From positions 62,001-126,000 of the forward strand of contig JBGANY010000003.1 of assembly GCA_044222005.1 (NCBI GenBank): DNA of 64,000 bases, read 5' to 3'. This DNA comes from Methylotenera_A sp044222005 (GTDB lineage Bacteria; Pseudomonadota; Gammaproteobacteria; Burkholderiales; Methylophilaceae). The notes under the pieces are model-generated. The model did not search any database. It was not told the DNA's origin and saw nothing but the letters and a program-made list of their open reading frames with translations. Shown piece after piece: positions 1 to 8,223 of this stretch. The number at the start of each line of letters is the position of its first letter. Position 1 is the first letter of the stretch. A program made the translations under genes and the position numbers.

Positions 1-1223
1 GCATCCGCGTCTTTTGGATTGGATAAATGTTTGGCCAAATCAGCTTCATGCAGACTGTTCGACTGGTCAGAACCGTCATCTACAATAATATCCGGCACAA
101 TGCCCTTGGCTTGAATCGAGCGGCCATTCGGTGTGAAGTAACGTGCCGTAGTGAGTTTGATGGCACTGCCGTTATTCATTGGCAGAATGGTCTGTACAGA
201 GCCTTTGCCGAAACTTTGCACACCTAAAACCGTTGCGCGTTTATGGTCCTGCAAAGCGCCTGCCACAATCTCGGAAGCCGAAGCGGAGCCAGCGTTAACC
301 AATACAACGATAGGCGTTTTTTTGTAGTCGGCAGGCAGGTCTTTCAGGTAATCCCCTTTGCCACGGCGTGCATAATCAAGTGGATTTGCGTTAAGGCGCA
401 TTTTGGAATCGGCCACGCGGCCTTCTGTATAAACCACCAGATTATCTTTAGGCAAGAAGGCAGCTGAAACGCCAACCGCCGCATCCAGCAAGCCGCCTGG
501 GTTGTTGCGCAGATCCAGCACCAGACCTTTGAGCGGACCTTTATTCTGCTCGTGCAGGGTTTTAAGCGTCTTGGCTAAGTCTTCGCCCGTGTGTTCCTGA
601 AACTGGGTAATGCGCACGTAGCCGTAATCCTTCTCGATATATTTATTTTTGACGCTTTGTGTTTTGATGATGGCGCGCGTCAAGTTAAAGGTAAGCGGTT
701 TCGGTTCGCCTTTGCGCAACACGGTGAGAGTGATTTTAGTGTCTGGCTTGCCGCGCATCTTTTTAACGGCATCGTTCAAGGTCAAGCCGCGCACCTGCGT
801 GTCGTCTAGTTTCATAATCAGATCGCCGCTTTTCAGGCCAGCCTTGTAAGCGGGGCTATCTTCAATGGGCGAAACCACTTTTACCAGACCATCTTCCATG
901 GCCACTTCGATGCCCAGGCCGCCGAACTCGCCCTGCGTGCCTGCCTGCAAGTCCTTGTAAGCATCCGCATCCATAAAGGTGGAATGCGGATCCAGGCCGG
1001 AAAGCATGCCGGTTAAGGCTTCGTTAATCAGTTTTTTGTCTTCGACCGGTTCTACATAGTCGCTTTTGACTTTGCCAAATACTTCCGCAAACACGCGCAA
1101 ATCGTCTATTGGCAATTGTGACGGCGCGACCTTTTCCGCCAGGGCGGAAAAGTTAAGGCTGATAAGCACGCCAATCAGGATGCCTGAGCCAATAAAACCA
1201 AATTTTTCAAAAGAAGACCGCAT
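1..1223 (-). CDS. ctpA: C-terminal processing peptidase (S41 family), partial at window edge
   Basis: Carboxyl-terminal processing serine protease, a periplasmic enzyme that trims or degrades envelope proteins. The reading frame starts at the ATG ending at 1223 and is still open at base 1, so the C-terminus lies outside the window (407 codons visible). It has an N-terminal signal/anchor segment (about residues 8-28) and a PDZ domain with a GLGIEV start (about 90-170). The S41 protease core contains the nucleophile block GSASASE (Ser315 by position) and the general base Lys in FGKGSVQ (Lys340). The Ser-Lys spacing of 25 is the spacing I recall for the family. The gene is divergent from the SelW-like gene. 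Family assignment is certain; the substrate is unknown. Confidence 0.93.
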   Translation of the reverse strand, partial: MRSSFEKFGFIGSGILIGVLISLNFSALAEKVAPSQLPIDDLRVFAEVFGKVKSDYVEPVEDKKLINEALTGMLSGLDPHSTFMDADAYKDLQAGTQGEFGGLGIEVAMEDGLVKVVSPIEDSPAYKAGLKSGDLIMKLDDTQVRGLTLNDAVKKMRGKPDTKITLTVLRKGEPKPLTFNLTRAIIKTQSVKNKYIEKDYGYVRITQFQEHTGEDLAKTLKTLHEQNKGPLKGLVLDLRNNPGGLLDAAVGVSAAFLPKDNLVVYTEGRVADSKMRLNANPLDYARRGKGDYLKDLPADYKKTPIVVLVNAGSASASEIVAGALQDHKRATVLGVQSFGKGSVQTILPMNNGSAIKLTTARYFTPNGRSIQAKGIVPDIIVDDGSDQSNSLHEADLAKHLSNPKDAD

Positions 1224-1409
1224 GCATACCCTTTTTTATCAAAACCAAAATATCAAAACTTGAATTGTTGCATTTTAACTGATGGCAACGCTAAGCTAAG
1301 AGTTTACAATAAAACAATGGTTCATTTTGCGCTATTTCAAGCTATTTGAGTAGTGGCATAGTTTAATAGAGCAGGCAGCAAAAATGTGTGTCAAAGACAA
1401 GGGTGGACG

Positions 1410-1685
1410 ATGAGGAATGATCGGGTGGAAATTGAGTATTGCACGCAGTGCAGATGGCTGCTGCGTGCGGCCTGGCTGGCACAGGAGTTGCTCACGACAT
1501 TTGAAGCAGAGCTGGCAGCGGTAAGCCTGTTGCCCGGCACGGGCGGCGTGTTTGAAGTGCGGCTGAACGGCGATGTGATATTCTCGCGCAAAGAGGCAGG
1601 GCGCTTTCCGGAATCGAAAGAACTCAAGCAGCTTATCCGCGATGTGATAGCGCCGGCACGCGATTTGGGGCATAGTGATAGATAA
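1410..1685 (+). CDS. SelT/SelW/SelH (Rdx) family thioredoxin-like protein
   Basis: Small 91-residue protein of the Rdx family, selenoprotein-W-like with cysteine in place of selenocysteine. The redox motif CTQC is at residues 11-14, directly after the first beta strand, followed by the typical RW and a helix. The C-terminal half carries GTGGVFEV and a FPESKELKQLIRD helix, as in the family. The frame is open upstream to a GTG at 1386. I prefer the ATG at 1410, which has an AGGGTGG ribosome site and puts CxxC at the usual distance from the N-terminus. Its redox partner is not known. The ferritin-like gene follows 70 bases downstream. Confidence 0.8.
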   Translation: MRNDRVEIEYCTQCRWLLRAAWLAQELLTTFEAELAAVSLLPGTGGVFEVRLNGDVIFSRKEAGRFPESKELKQLIRDVIAPARDLGHSDR

Positions 1686-1755
1686 AAGAAATGCCAATGC
1701 TGCGGAGGGTTCAAGGTGTATTATTGGCGATAATGTGAGTTAAAGGAGAATGAAA

Positions 1756-2217
1756 ATGGCAACGGAACAAGGTAACAATACAGCAGTCATTAAAGCGCTA
1801 AACACCATTCTGGAATTGGAATTGGCAGGTGTGGTGCGCTACACGCACTATGCATTGATGGTGTTTGGCTACAATCGTATTCCCATCGTATCCTGGCTGC
1901 GCGGTCAGGCAGCCGAGTCACTTACGCATGCGGATAAAGCGGGCGAACTGATTACGCATCTGGGCGGCCATCCATCACTTTCCATCGGGCCGTTGTTAGA
2001 GACGCACAATCATGATATTGGTGATATTTTACGTGAATCATTAGCACATGAATCGGTAGCGTTAAATGCCTACAAAACGTTGCTAAAACTGGTTGAGGGC
2101 GACTCGGTAATGCTGGAAGAATACGCCAGGGAAATGATTTATCAGGAAGAACTGCATTTGGGCGAGGTGGATAAAATGCTGCGCAAGCCGGGAGATCTGG
2201 CCAAATTTCACGAATAG
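1756..2217 (+). CDS. Bacterioferritin/ferritin-like di-iron protein
   Basis: Four-helix-bundle ferritin-like protein of 153 residues, close to the length of bacterioferritin (about 158). Carboxylate/histidine ligand motifs are visible in order: ELELAGVVRYTHY in helix A, ESLTHADKA (ExxxH) in helix B, ESVALNAY in helix C and EELHLGEVDKML in helix D. These would form a ferroxidase-type di-iron site for iron storage or detoxification. Two ATGs occur (1750 and 1756). AGGAG lies only one or two bases before the first and about seven before the second, so 1756 is the likely start. It may be a non-haem bacterioferritin relative rather than classical Bfr, because a clear haem-binding Met is not evident to me. 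Confidence 0.85.
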   Translation: MATEQGNNTAVIKALNTILELELAGVVRYTHYALMVFGYNRIPIVSWLRGQAAESLTHADKAGELITHLGGHPSLSIGPLLETHNHDIGDILRESLAHESVALNAYKTLLKLVEGDSVMLEEYAREMIYQEELHLGEVDKMLRKPGDLAKFHE

Positions 2218-2281
2218 TTTTCAGCCTGCAGCACAGCGGAAATCGCGCCGTGTTTAGTTAATGGATGTTTGGCTGATTGCT

Positions 2282-2827
2282 TTAATGTAGCTTTTCAATT
2301 TCGCTATCCAGGCGCTGGGCGCCGTTAAAGCGCCTGGCCCAGTAGCCATCTTGCATGCTTTCTACCCGCACTACCTTGCCGGAGCTGGGGGCATGGATAA
2401 ACTTATTGTCACCAATATAAATCCCTACATGCGAAAACGCGGATTTGAGTGTATTAAAAAATACCAGATCACCCGGCTGCAGCTCATCTTTTTTAACGGT
2501 TTTGCCGATCTGGCTAATGGCGCGCGCGGTAGGCGGCAAGGTTAAATTGGCCGCATTGTGGAACACATAGCGCACAAAACCGCTGCAATCGAACCCTGTT
2601 TCAGGTGATTTTCCACCGTACTTGTATTTAATCCCAGTCAGGCTCAGCGCGTTGACCAGCACTTCCTGTGCTTTGTCCTGCCAGCTGCTGGATCGTGTCT
2701 GAATGCTGTTTTCATCAACGTTATAAAGCGTTACACCAGCCACGTTTTCAGACACAGCCTGTTCTGCCATCGCGGGGATAGCAAAGCCTGCAAAAAAACA
2801 TAGCGCTGAAAATATTAAATGTTTCAT
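2282..2827 (-). CDS. NlpC/P60 family cell-wall endopeptidase (C40)
   Basis: Secreted 181-residue peptidoglycan peptidase. A signal peptide covers residues 1-21 (cleavage after AMA). The NlpC/P60 domain runs from about 50 to 175 with the catalytic Cys81 in FDCSGF, His133 in SHVGIY and His145 in KFIHAPS. These enzymes cut D-Glu-DAP links in stem peptides in the periplasm. The protein is a single-domain Spr/MepS-like form, though without an obvious lipobox cysteine at the cleavage site. The next minus-strand gene upstream encodes an unrelated glycine-rich membrane protein. Confidence 0.9.
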   Translation of the reverse strand: MKHLIFSALCFFAGFAIPAMAEQAVSENVAGVTLYNVDENSIQTRSSSWQDKAQEVLVNALSLTGIKYKYGGKSPETGFDCSGFVRYVFHNAANLTLPPTARAISQIGKTVKKDELQPGDLVFFNTLKSAFSHVGIYIGDNKFIHAPSSGKVVRVESMQDGYWARRFNGAQRLDSEIEKLH

Positions 2828-2884
2828 GAGAATTAAAACTGAAAACCTGCCCCGATTATTGATCAGGGCAGACTTGATTGATGG

Positions 2885-3175
2885 CTATTGTTTCGCCATT
2901 GCGCTTTTGATCATGCCGACGATGGCTAACAATACGCCACCACCTACCCCGCCGCCAGCCACTTGGCCGATAATAGTGGCAATATCCATGCCGCCACCCG
3001 CTGCTGCAGCGCCGCCTATGCCCAGCATGCCGAGTAATTGACCGCCCAAACCACCGCCTAAAATACCAATCACGGAGTTCAGCACAGTGCCCATGCTTGC
3101 GTTTTTCATCAGGCTGCCAGCAATGTTACCGCCTACTGCGCCGCTTATTAACTGAATAATCATTCCTAAATCCAT
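2885..3175 (-). CDS. Glycine-rich small membrane protein, unknown function
   Basis: Ninety-six residues, very rich in Gly, Ala, Ile and Met, with no charged residues through most of its length. It looks like two or three glycine-zipper membrane segments. There is an internal repeat: residues 1-16 (MDLGMIIQLISGAVGG) resemble residues 63-78 (MDIATIIGQVAGGGVG), suggesting an ancient duplication. An AGGGAGG ribosome site stands just before the ATG, supporting a real gene. I do not recognise a named family. Membrane association is an inference from composition. Confidence 0.7.
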   Translation of the reverse strand: MDLGMIIQLISGAVGGNIAGSLMKNASMGTVLNSVIGILGGGLGGQLLGMLGIGGAAAAGGGMDIATIIGQVAGGGVGGGVLLAIVGMIKSAMAKQ

Positions 3176-3304
3176 ACATCCTCCCTAAAAGTAATGACAG
3201 AATTGAAACTTACAGCAACGTAAGGCTAACAAGATATGCAGCATAACGCAATACTTTTTTAGGTTCGTAAAATCATCGCCCATATTCATGGGATAATTTC
3301 AGCC

Positions 3305-5266
3305 ATGTCAGAAAGTTCGCAACTCACTCAAATATTTAAGCAGGACGGCGCCCTGGCTGCGGCTATTGCGGGCTTTTCGGAACGTGGGCAGCAGCTTGAA
3401 ATGGCCTTGGCGATCGAGGCCGCCATCAAAGGCAGCAAACAGCTAGTGGCCGAAGCAGGCACAGGCACGGGCAAAACCTTTGCTTATTTAGTGCCAGCCT
3501 TGCTTTCGGGGGGTAAGGTGATTATTTCTACAGGCACTAAAACCCTGCAGGATCAGCTGTTCAACCGCGATTTGCCGAATGTGCGCGATGCCCTGAAAGT
3601 GCCGGTAACTGTGGCCATGCTGAAAGGCCGCGCCAATTATGTGTGCCATTATCATTTAGAAAATGCAGCAAATAGCGGACGTTTTGCCTCGCGTGAAGAT
3701 GCGAAATATGTGCATTTGATTAAAAACTTTGCTGAGAACAGCAAAACGGGTGATAAATCTGAACTCACCGAGGTACCGGAAAACGCGACAATCTGGCTGA
3801 ATGTGACGTCCACGCGCGACAATTGCCTGGGCCAGGATTGCAGCTTCTATAAAGATTGTTTTGTGATGGAGGCGCGTAAAAAGGCGCTGGCAGCCGATGT
3901 TGTCGTCGTGAATCATCACCTGTTTTTTGCCGATGTGATGTTGCGCGATGAAGGCGTGGCGGAGTTGCTGCCCAGTGCCAATACGGTGATTTTTGACGAA
4001 GCGCATCAATTGCCCGAAGTGGCCGGCCTGTTTTTTGGTGAAGATATTTCCACCAGCCAACTGATGGAATTGGCGCGTGACGCCACCATTGCGCATTTAA
4101 GTCTGGCCAAGGATTGCGTGGCTTTGGGCGAGGCCATTCCCAAGCTGGAAAAGGCCTGCAAAGATTTTCGACTGATTTTTGCTTACGAAGGCTCGCGCTT
4201 GCCCGTGCAAAAAGCGCTCGCATTAAGAGGCTTTGATGCCGCCTTTAGCGATATGCAAACCATCCTAAGCGAACTTACCAAGGTGCTGGAAAGCCAGGCG
4301 GCGCGCGACCCCGGCCTGGAAAAGTGCTGGCAGCGCGGCGAGGCTTTAGGCGAGCAATTAGATCATTGGATCAAAGCCCAAAACTTAAATCTAGTACGCT
4401 GGGTAGAAGTGTTCACGCAGTCGGTGCAACTGCATGCCACGCCGCTTAGCGTAGCGGATAGTTTTGGCAAGCAGCTTAGCGCGCAACCGCGCGCGTGGAT
4501 TTTTACCTCGGCTACACTCGCCGTGAAAAGCGACTTTAGTCACTACATGAGCCAGATGGGTCTGCATGCGGCCGAGACCGGCTATTGGCAAAGCCCGTTT
4601 GACTATGGCCGCCAAGCCTTATTATATGCGCCTGCTGGCATGCCGGATCCTAACTCATCTGCCTATACCGCAGCCGTGGCAGCCGTCAGCTTGCCGGTCA
4701 TCCAGGCCAGCCAGGGCCGTGCCTTTGTGCTGTGTACTTCGCTCAAAGCCATGCGCGAGGTACATGCATTATTAAAAGAGGCGTTTGCCACCAATGGCAT
4801 GGAATACCCGCTGTTATTGCAGGGCGAAAGCACGCGCACCGAGTTGCTCGACCGTTTTCGTGCGCAGGGCAACGCCGTGCTGGTGGGCAGCCAGAGTTTT
4901 TGGGAGGGCGTCGATGTACGCGGCGAGGCGTTATCTGTCGTGATTATCGACAAACTACCGTTCGCCCCGCCTGACGATCCGGTGCTCTCTGCGCGCATCG
5001 ACAAAATGAATGCCGAGGGCAAAAACGCGTTTATGGAATATCAATTGCCTTACTCGGTGATCACGCTCAAGCAAGGCGCCGGGCGCTTAATCCGCGATGA
5101 ACAAGACCGTGGTGTGCTGGTGATTTGCGACCCGCGCCTAATCACCAAACCTTATGGCCGGCGCATCTGGCAAAGCCTGCCGCCATTTAAGCGCACAAAA
5201 GAACTGGCAGACGTTGAGGCATTTTTTGCGGAGGAGTTCCAGGAAAAGAATGATCGAAATTCCTGA
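3305..5266 (+). CDS. yoaA: ATP-dependent DNA helicase, DinG/YoaA type
   Basis: Superfamily 2 (XPD-like) 5'-3' helicase of 653 residues, nearer in length to YoaA (about 636) than to DinG (about 716). Walker A is AGTGTGKT at 51-58 and the DEAH box lies in FDEAHQL. The cysteines in YVCHY, NCLGQDC and KDC fit the iron-sulphur cluster domain of this family. The C-terminal helicase half has SQSFWEGVD and QGAGRLIR (motifs V and VI). In E. coli YoaA works with the polymerase III chi subunit in damage repair; the same role here is inferred. It opens a five-gene run and overlaps arfB by 17 bases. Confidence 0.9.
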   Translation: MSESSQLTQIFKQDGALAAAIAGFSERGQQLEMALAIEAAIKGSKQLVAEAGTGTGKTFAYLVPALLSGGKVIISTGTKTLQDQLFNRDLPNVRDALKVPVTVAMLKGRANYVCHYHLENAANSGRFASREDAKYVHLIKNFAENSKTGDKSELTEVPENATIWLNVTSTRDNCLGQDCSFYKDCFVMEARKKALAADVVVVNHHLFFADVMLRDEGVAELLPSANTVIFDEAHQLPEVAGLFFGEDISTSQLMELARDATIAHLSLAKDCVALGEAIPKLEKACKDFRLIFAYEGSRLPVQKALALRGFDAAFSDMQTILSELTKVLESQAARDPGLEKCWQRGEALGEQLDHWIKAQNLNLVRWVEVFTQSVQLHATPLSVADSFGKQLSAQPRAWIFTSATLAVKSDFSHYMSQMGLHAAETGYWQSPFDYGRQALLYAPAGMPDPNSSAYTAAVAAVSLPVIQASQGRAFVLCTSLKAMREVHALLKEAFATNGMEYPLLLQGESTRTELLDRFRAQGNAVLVGSQSFWEGVDVRGEALSVVIIDKLPFAPPDDPVLSARIDKMNAEGKNAFMEYQLPYSVITLKQGAGRLIRDEQDRGVLVICDPRLITKPYGRRIWQSLPPFKRTKELADVEAFFAEEFQEKNDRNS

Positions 5267-5648
5267 AAACGAATACGAACTCACCGCCATTCGCGCGCAG
5301 GGCGCGGGTGGACAGAACGTGAATAAGGTTTCCAGCGCGATTCATTTGCGGTTTGATATTAATGCTTCTTCGTTAAGCGATTGGCTAAAAGCACGCTTAA
5401 TCAATAGCAAAGATAATCGCATCACTGATGAAGGCGTGTTGATTCTTAAAGCGCAGCAATACCGCACGCAAGAGGCGAATAAAAAGGATGCGATTAAGCG
5501 TCTGCATGAGATTGTCAACGCCGCAAACCAAGTAAAACCAACACGTTACGCCACGCGACCAACGCGCGCTTCACAAAAAAGGCGCGTGGATAGCAAGAGT
5601 TTGCGCGGGCAAATCAAGCGGCTTCGTGGCAGAATAGCGGCTGAATGA
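5250..5648 (+). CDS. arfB: Alternative ribosome-rescue factor / peptidyl-tRNA hydrolase
   Basis: ArfB (YaeJ)-type hydrolase that releases peptides from ribosomes stalled on truncated mRNA. The catalytic GGQ motif sits at residues 20-22 within RAQGAGGQNVNK. The C-terminus is a basic tail (TRASQKRR to RLRGRI) of the kind that enters the empty mRNA channel. At 132 residues it is close to E. coli ArfB (140). The frame is open further upstream, but the ATG at 5250 has a GGAGTTCCAGGA ribosome site and gives the canonical IPENE N-terminus. The start lies inside the end of yoaA, so translation is probably coupled. Confidence 0.93.
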   Translation: MIEIPENEYELTAIRAQGAGGQNVNKVSSAIHLRFDINASSLSDWLKARLINSKDNRITDEGVLILKAQQYRTQEANKKDAIKRLHEIVNAANQVKPTRYATRPTRASQKRRVDSKSLRGQIKRLRGRIAAE

Positions 5649-5660
5649 CTTGCATCTAAA

Positions 5661-6350
5661 ATGAAAATCCTCGCCCTCGATACCTCTACCGAATTTCTGT
5701 CACTTGCTTTGCAAGTGGGAGATAAGTCATTCTCGCACTACCAAAACGTCGGCCAGACCGCATCGCAGCTGATTTTGCCGCGAATTCAGGCTTTACTGGA
5801 TGAAGCGGAGATTAAGCTGGCCGATCTGGACGGCATCGCGTTTGGTGCAGGCCCCGGCTCGTTCACTGGCGTGCGCATTGCGTGCGGCGTGGCGCAAGGC
5901 TTAGGGTTTGGCGCCAATCTGCCTGTGGCAAGCATCAATACTTTAATGGCGGCGGCAGAGGCGAGCGGTAAAGATCAAGTCATCGCATGTCTGGATGCGC
6001 GCATGGGCGAGATTTACCATTCAGCTTATGTCAAACAAAATGGCGCCTGGCATGAAGCAAGTGCAACAATGGTATGCAAGCCGGAAGCCGCCCCAGTGCT
6101 TGATGGTGGCGATTGGGTGGGTGTGGGCAGCGGTTGGGCGGCTTATGGTGAAGTATTAAGTAAAATTTATGCAAAAAATTTAAGTCAAATGTTACCCAAT
6201 ATCACACCAACGGCAGAAGCTATTTTGCAACTTGCGCTACCAACTTTTCAGGCGAGCAATGCCAAGCCAGCCAGCGAGGCTGCGCCGATCTACATTCGTA
6301 ATCGCGTCGCCCTCACTACGCAGGAGCGCGAGCAAGGGCAACGTTTATGA
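5661..6350 (+). CDS. tsaB: tRNA threonylcarbamoyladenosine (t6A) biosynthesis protein TsaB
   Basis: TsaB, the non-catalytic partner of TsaD in t6A37 modification of ANN-decoding tRNAs. It is an ASKHA-fold protein of 229 residues with the diagnostic N-terminus ILALDTST and the GPGSFTGVRI signature at about residues 65-74. Its stop overlaps the rimI ATG (ATGA), a common tsaB-rimI arrangement that implies co-translation. Gene length and motifs are ordinary for the family. Confidence 0.95.
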   Translation: MKILALDTSTEFLSLALQVGDKSFSHYQNVGQTASQLILPRIQALLDEAEIKLADLDGIAFGAGPGSFTGVRIACGVAQGLGFGANLPVASINTLMAAAEASGKDQVIACLDARMGEIYHSAYVKQNGAWHEASATMVCKPEAAPVLDGGDWVGVGSGWAAYGEVLSKIYAKNLSQMLPNITPTAEAILQLALPTFQASNAKPASEAAPIYIRNRVALTTQEREQGQRL

Positions 6351-6808
6351 GCGCAATGTTAAAGCCGCAATATCAGCTACGTCCCATGCAAATGGATGAT
6401 CTGGACGCGATAATGCAAATAGAGCCGACGATTTATTCACACCCATGGACGCGGGGCAATTTCAGCGATTCGCTCAATTCCGGCTATAGTGCGTGGGTTC
6501 TGGAACAGGCCGGCGAAATCATTGGTTATGCACTGATGATGATGGTGCTGGATGAAGCGCACCTGCTCAATTTAAGCGTTGCCAAGCCTTATCAAAAACA
6601 AGGCGTAGGGCGCTATTTGCTGGAACACATGATAGACAAAGCCAGGCAATACAAGGCGGCGAATATGTTTTTAGAAGTGCGGCCAAGCAACATTTCCGCC
6701 ATCGCGCTTTACGAAAATATGGGATTTTGTGAAATGGCGGTGCGGCGTGGTTATTATCCCACGCATAATGGCCGTGAGGATGCGGTGTTGATGGGGCTGG
6801 CGCTATGA
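6347..6808 (+). CDS. rimI: Ribosomal protein S18-alanine N-acetyltransferase
   Basis: GNAT-fold acetyltransferase of 153 residues. The acetyl-CoA loop QKQGVGRYLL follows the LLNLSVAKPY strand, and EVRPSNISAIALYENMGF is the usual RimI tail region. RimI acetylates the N-terminal alanine of ribosomal protein S18. Both ends overlap neighbours by 4 bases (tsaB upstream, udg downstream), so the three genes form one translationally coupled unit. Confidence 0.93.
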   Translation: MSAMLKPQYQLRPMQMDDLDAIMQIEPTIYSHPWTRGNFSDSLNSGYSAWVLEQAGEIIGYALMMMVLDEAHLLNLSVAKPYQKQGVGRYLLEHMIDKARQYKAANMFLEVRPSNISAIALYENMGFCEMAVRRGYYPTHNGREDAVLMGLAL

Positions 6809-7533
6809 ACAGAGAAGACGTGTTGCGCGAGTTGGAATTATTGCCGGTGTGGAAATTGCGCGCCCAACAGGTGCCCGCGGAAATATCTGAAAAAACAAGC
6901 GCCGCGCCACAGGCTGCACTCGTGCAGCCCAATCTGGAAGCGCCTCCCAGGCCACCTATTGAAAGCATGGATTGGCAAGCTTTGCAGGCCTACGTCAAGA
7001 ATTGCCAGGCATGCGAGCTGGCCAGGACGCGCACGCAAACTGTGTTTGGCGTGGGGGATGAAAACGCCGACTGGCTGATTATCGGCGAAGCGCCCGGGGC
7101 AGAAGAAGACAAACGCGGCGAGCCATTCGTGGGGCAGGCGGGAAAACTGCTGGACAATATGCTGGCGGCGATTGATCTCAGGCGCGGCGAAAATGTATAT
7201 ATTGCCAATGTGCTCAAATGCCGCCCGCCGGAAAATCGCGACCCGCATGGTGAAGAGGTGATGCAGTGCAGCCCTTATTTGAAGCGCCAGGTAGAACTGA
7301 TCAAACCCAAGCTGATTCTCGCATTGGGTAAGTTTGCCGCGCAAACCTTGCTGAATTCGGATGCCACGGTGACCAGCCTGCGTGGCAGGTTGCACCATTA
7401 TTGCGGCGTACCGGTCATTGTGACGTATCATCCTGCTTATTTGCTGCGCAACCTGGCAGATAAGGCCAAGGCATGGGATGATTTGTGTCTGGCCAAATCG
7501 ACTATGGCCAAAATGAGCGAATCGGGCTTGTAA
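6805..7533 (+). CDS. udg: Family 4 uracil-DNA glycosylase (iron-sulphur)
   Basis: Type-4 uracil-DNA glycosylase that removes uracil from DNA in base-excision repair. Four cysteines fit the [4Fe-4S] cluster ligands: Cys67 and Cys70 (CQAC), Cys139 (LKCRPP) and Cys155. The active-site motif is GEAPGAEED (94-102) and the second motif is VIVTYHPAYLLR near the C-terminus. At 242 residues it exceeds minimal family members because of a Pro/Ala-rich N-terminal extension (about 1-55). The start overlaps rimI by 4 bases. Confidence 0.92.
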   Translation: MNREDVLRELELLPVWKLRAQQVPAEISEKTSAAPQAALVQPNLEAPPRPPIESMDWQALQAYVKNCQACELARTRTQTVFGVGDENADWLIIGEAPGAEEDKRGEPFVGQAGKLLDNMLAAIDLRRGENVYIANVLKCRPPENRDPHGEEVMQCSPYLKRQVELIKPKLILALGKFAAQTLLNSDATVTSLRGRLHHYCGVPVIVTYHPAYLLRNLADKAKAWDDLCLAKSTMAKMSESGL

Positions 7534-7604
7534 TCGAACAAATGAACGCAATATACTTAAACATGTTACCTTGAGTATGCTCACTTTTCTTTTGAGGGAA
7601 AACC

Positions 7605-8204
7605 ATGAAAAATTTAATTTCAAAAATTGTAATTTTTTCTTTAGCGCTGGCTTTAACCGGCTGCGGCTACAACAAATTTCAGAGCCTGGATGAAGAAGCC
7701 AAAGCCAGCTGGTCTGAAGTGCTGAACCAATACCAGCGCCGTGCCGATTTGGTGCCTAATCTGGTGGAAACGGTTAAAGGCTATGCCGAGCATGAAAAAG
7801 AAGTGCTGACCGAAGTTTCTAACGCGCGCAGCAAAGTGGGCAGCATGCAGGTGACGCCGGAATTGCTGAACGACCCTGAGGCTTTTGCCAAGTTTCAGGC
7901 GGCGCAAGGTCAATTAACTTCTGCATTATCCCGCTTGATGGCAGTGGCTGAGAATTACCCGAACCTGAAAGCGGACCAAGGTTTCAGGGATTTGCAGGCG
8001 CAGTTGGAAGGTACCGAGAATCGCGTGACCGTGGCGCGTAACCGCTATATCGAAACGATTAAAGATTACAATATTGCTGTGCGTTCTTTTCCGGAAAACC
8101 TGACCGCGATGATGTTCGGCTACAAAGCCAAGCCAACATTTACGGTTGAAAACGAAAAAGCGATTTCGGCCGCGCCAAAAGTTGAGTTTGGCGACAAGAA
8201 GTAA
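7605..8204 (+). CDS. lemA: LemA family membrane lipoprotein
   Basis: LemA-family protein of 199 residues. A lipoprotein-like signal ends in LALTGCGYN (Cys at residue 21), followed by the conserved block WSEVLNQYQRRADLVPNLVETVKGYA, a long helical region and YNIAVRSFPENL near the end. The molecular function of LemA is not established. The gene almost always precedes TPM-domain genes, as it does here (two of them), suggesting an envelope assembly or quality-control role. Ribosome site TGAGGG lies seven bases before the ATG. Confidence 0.92.
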   Translation: MKNLISKIVIFSLALALTGCGYNKFQSLDEEAKASWSEVLNQYQRRADLVPNLVETVKGYAEHEKEVLTEVSNARSKVGSMQVTPELLNDPEAFAKFQAAQGQLTSALSRLMAVAENYPNLKADQGFRDLQAQLEGTENRVTVARNRYIETIKDYNIAVRSFPENLTAMMFGYKAKPTFTVENEKAISAAPKVEFGDKK

Positions 8205-8223
8205 GCCAGGTTTCAGCTAACAC

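Noticed and set aside
1384..1413. Nine-codon mini-ORF overlapping the SelW-like start
   Set aside because: Very short, no residue bias that would suggest a sensing leader; likely chance.
1332..1714. Two minus-strand ORFs opposite the SelW-like gene
   Set aside because: The plus-strand frame carries the CTQC Rdx motif; the minus frames have no family features.
3656..4223. Two long minus-strand ORFs opposite yoaA
   Set aside because: Antisense to conserved helicase motifs, mutually overlapping, with no recognisable domain.
6838..7623. 261-codon minus-strand ORF opposite udg
   Set aside because: Mirror frame of a clear uracil-DNA glycosylase; no domain motifs or ribosome site of its own.
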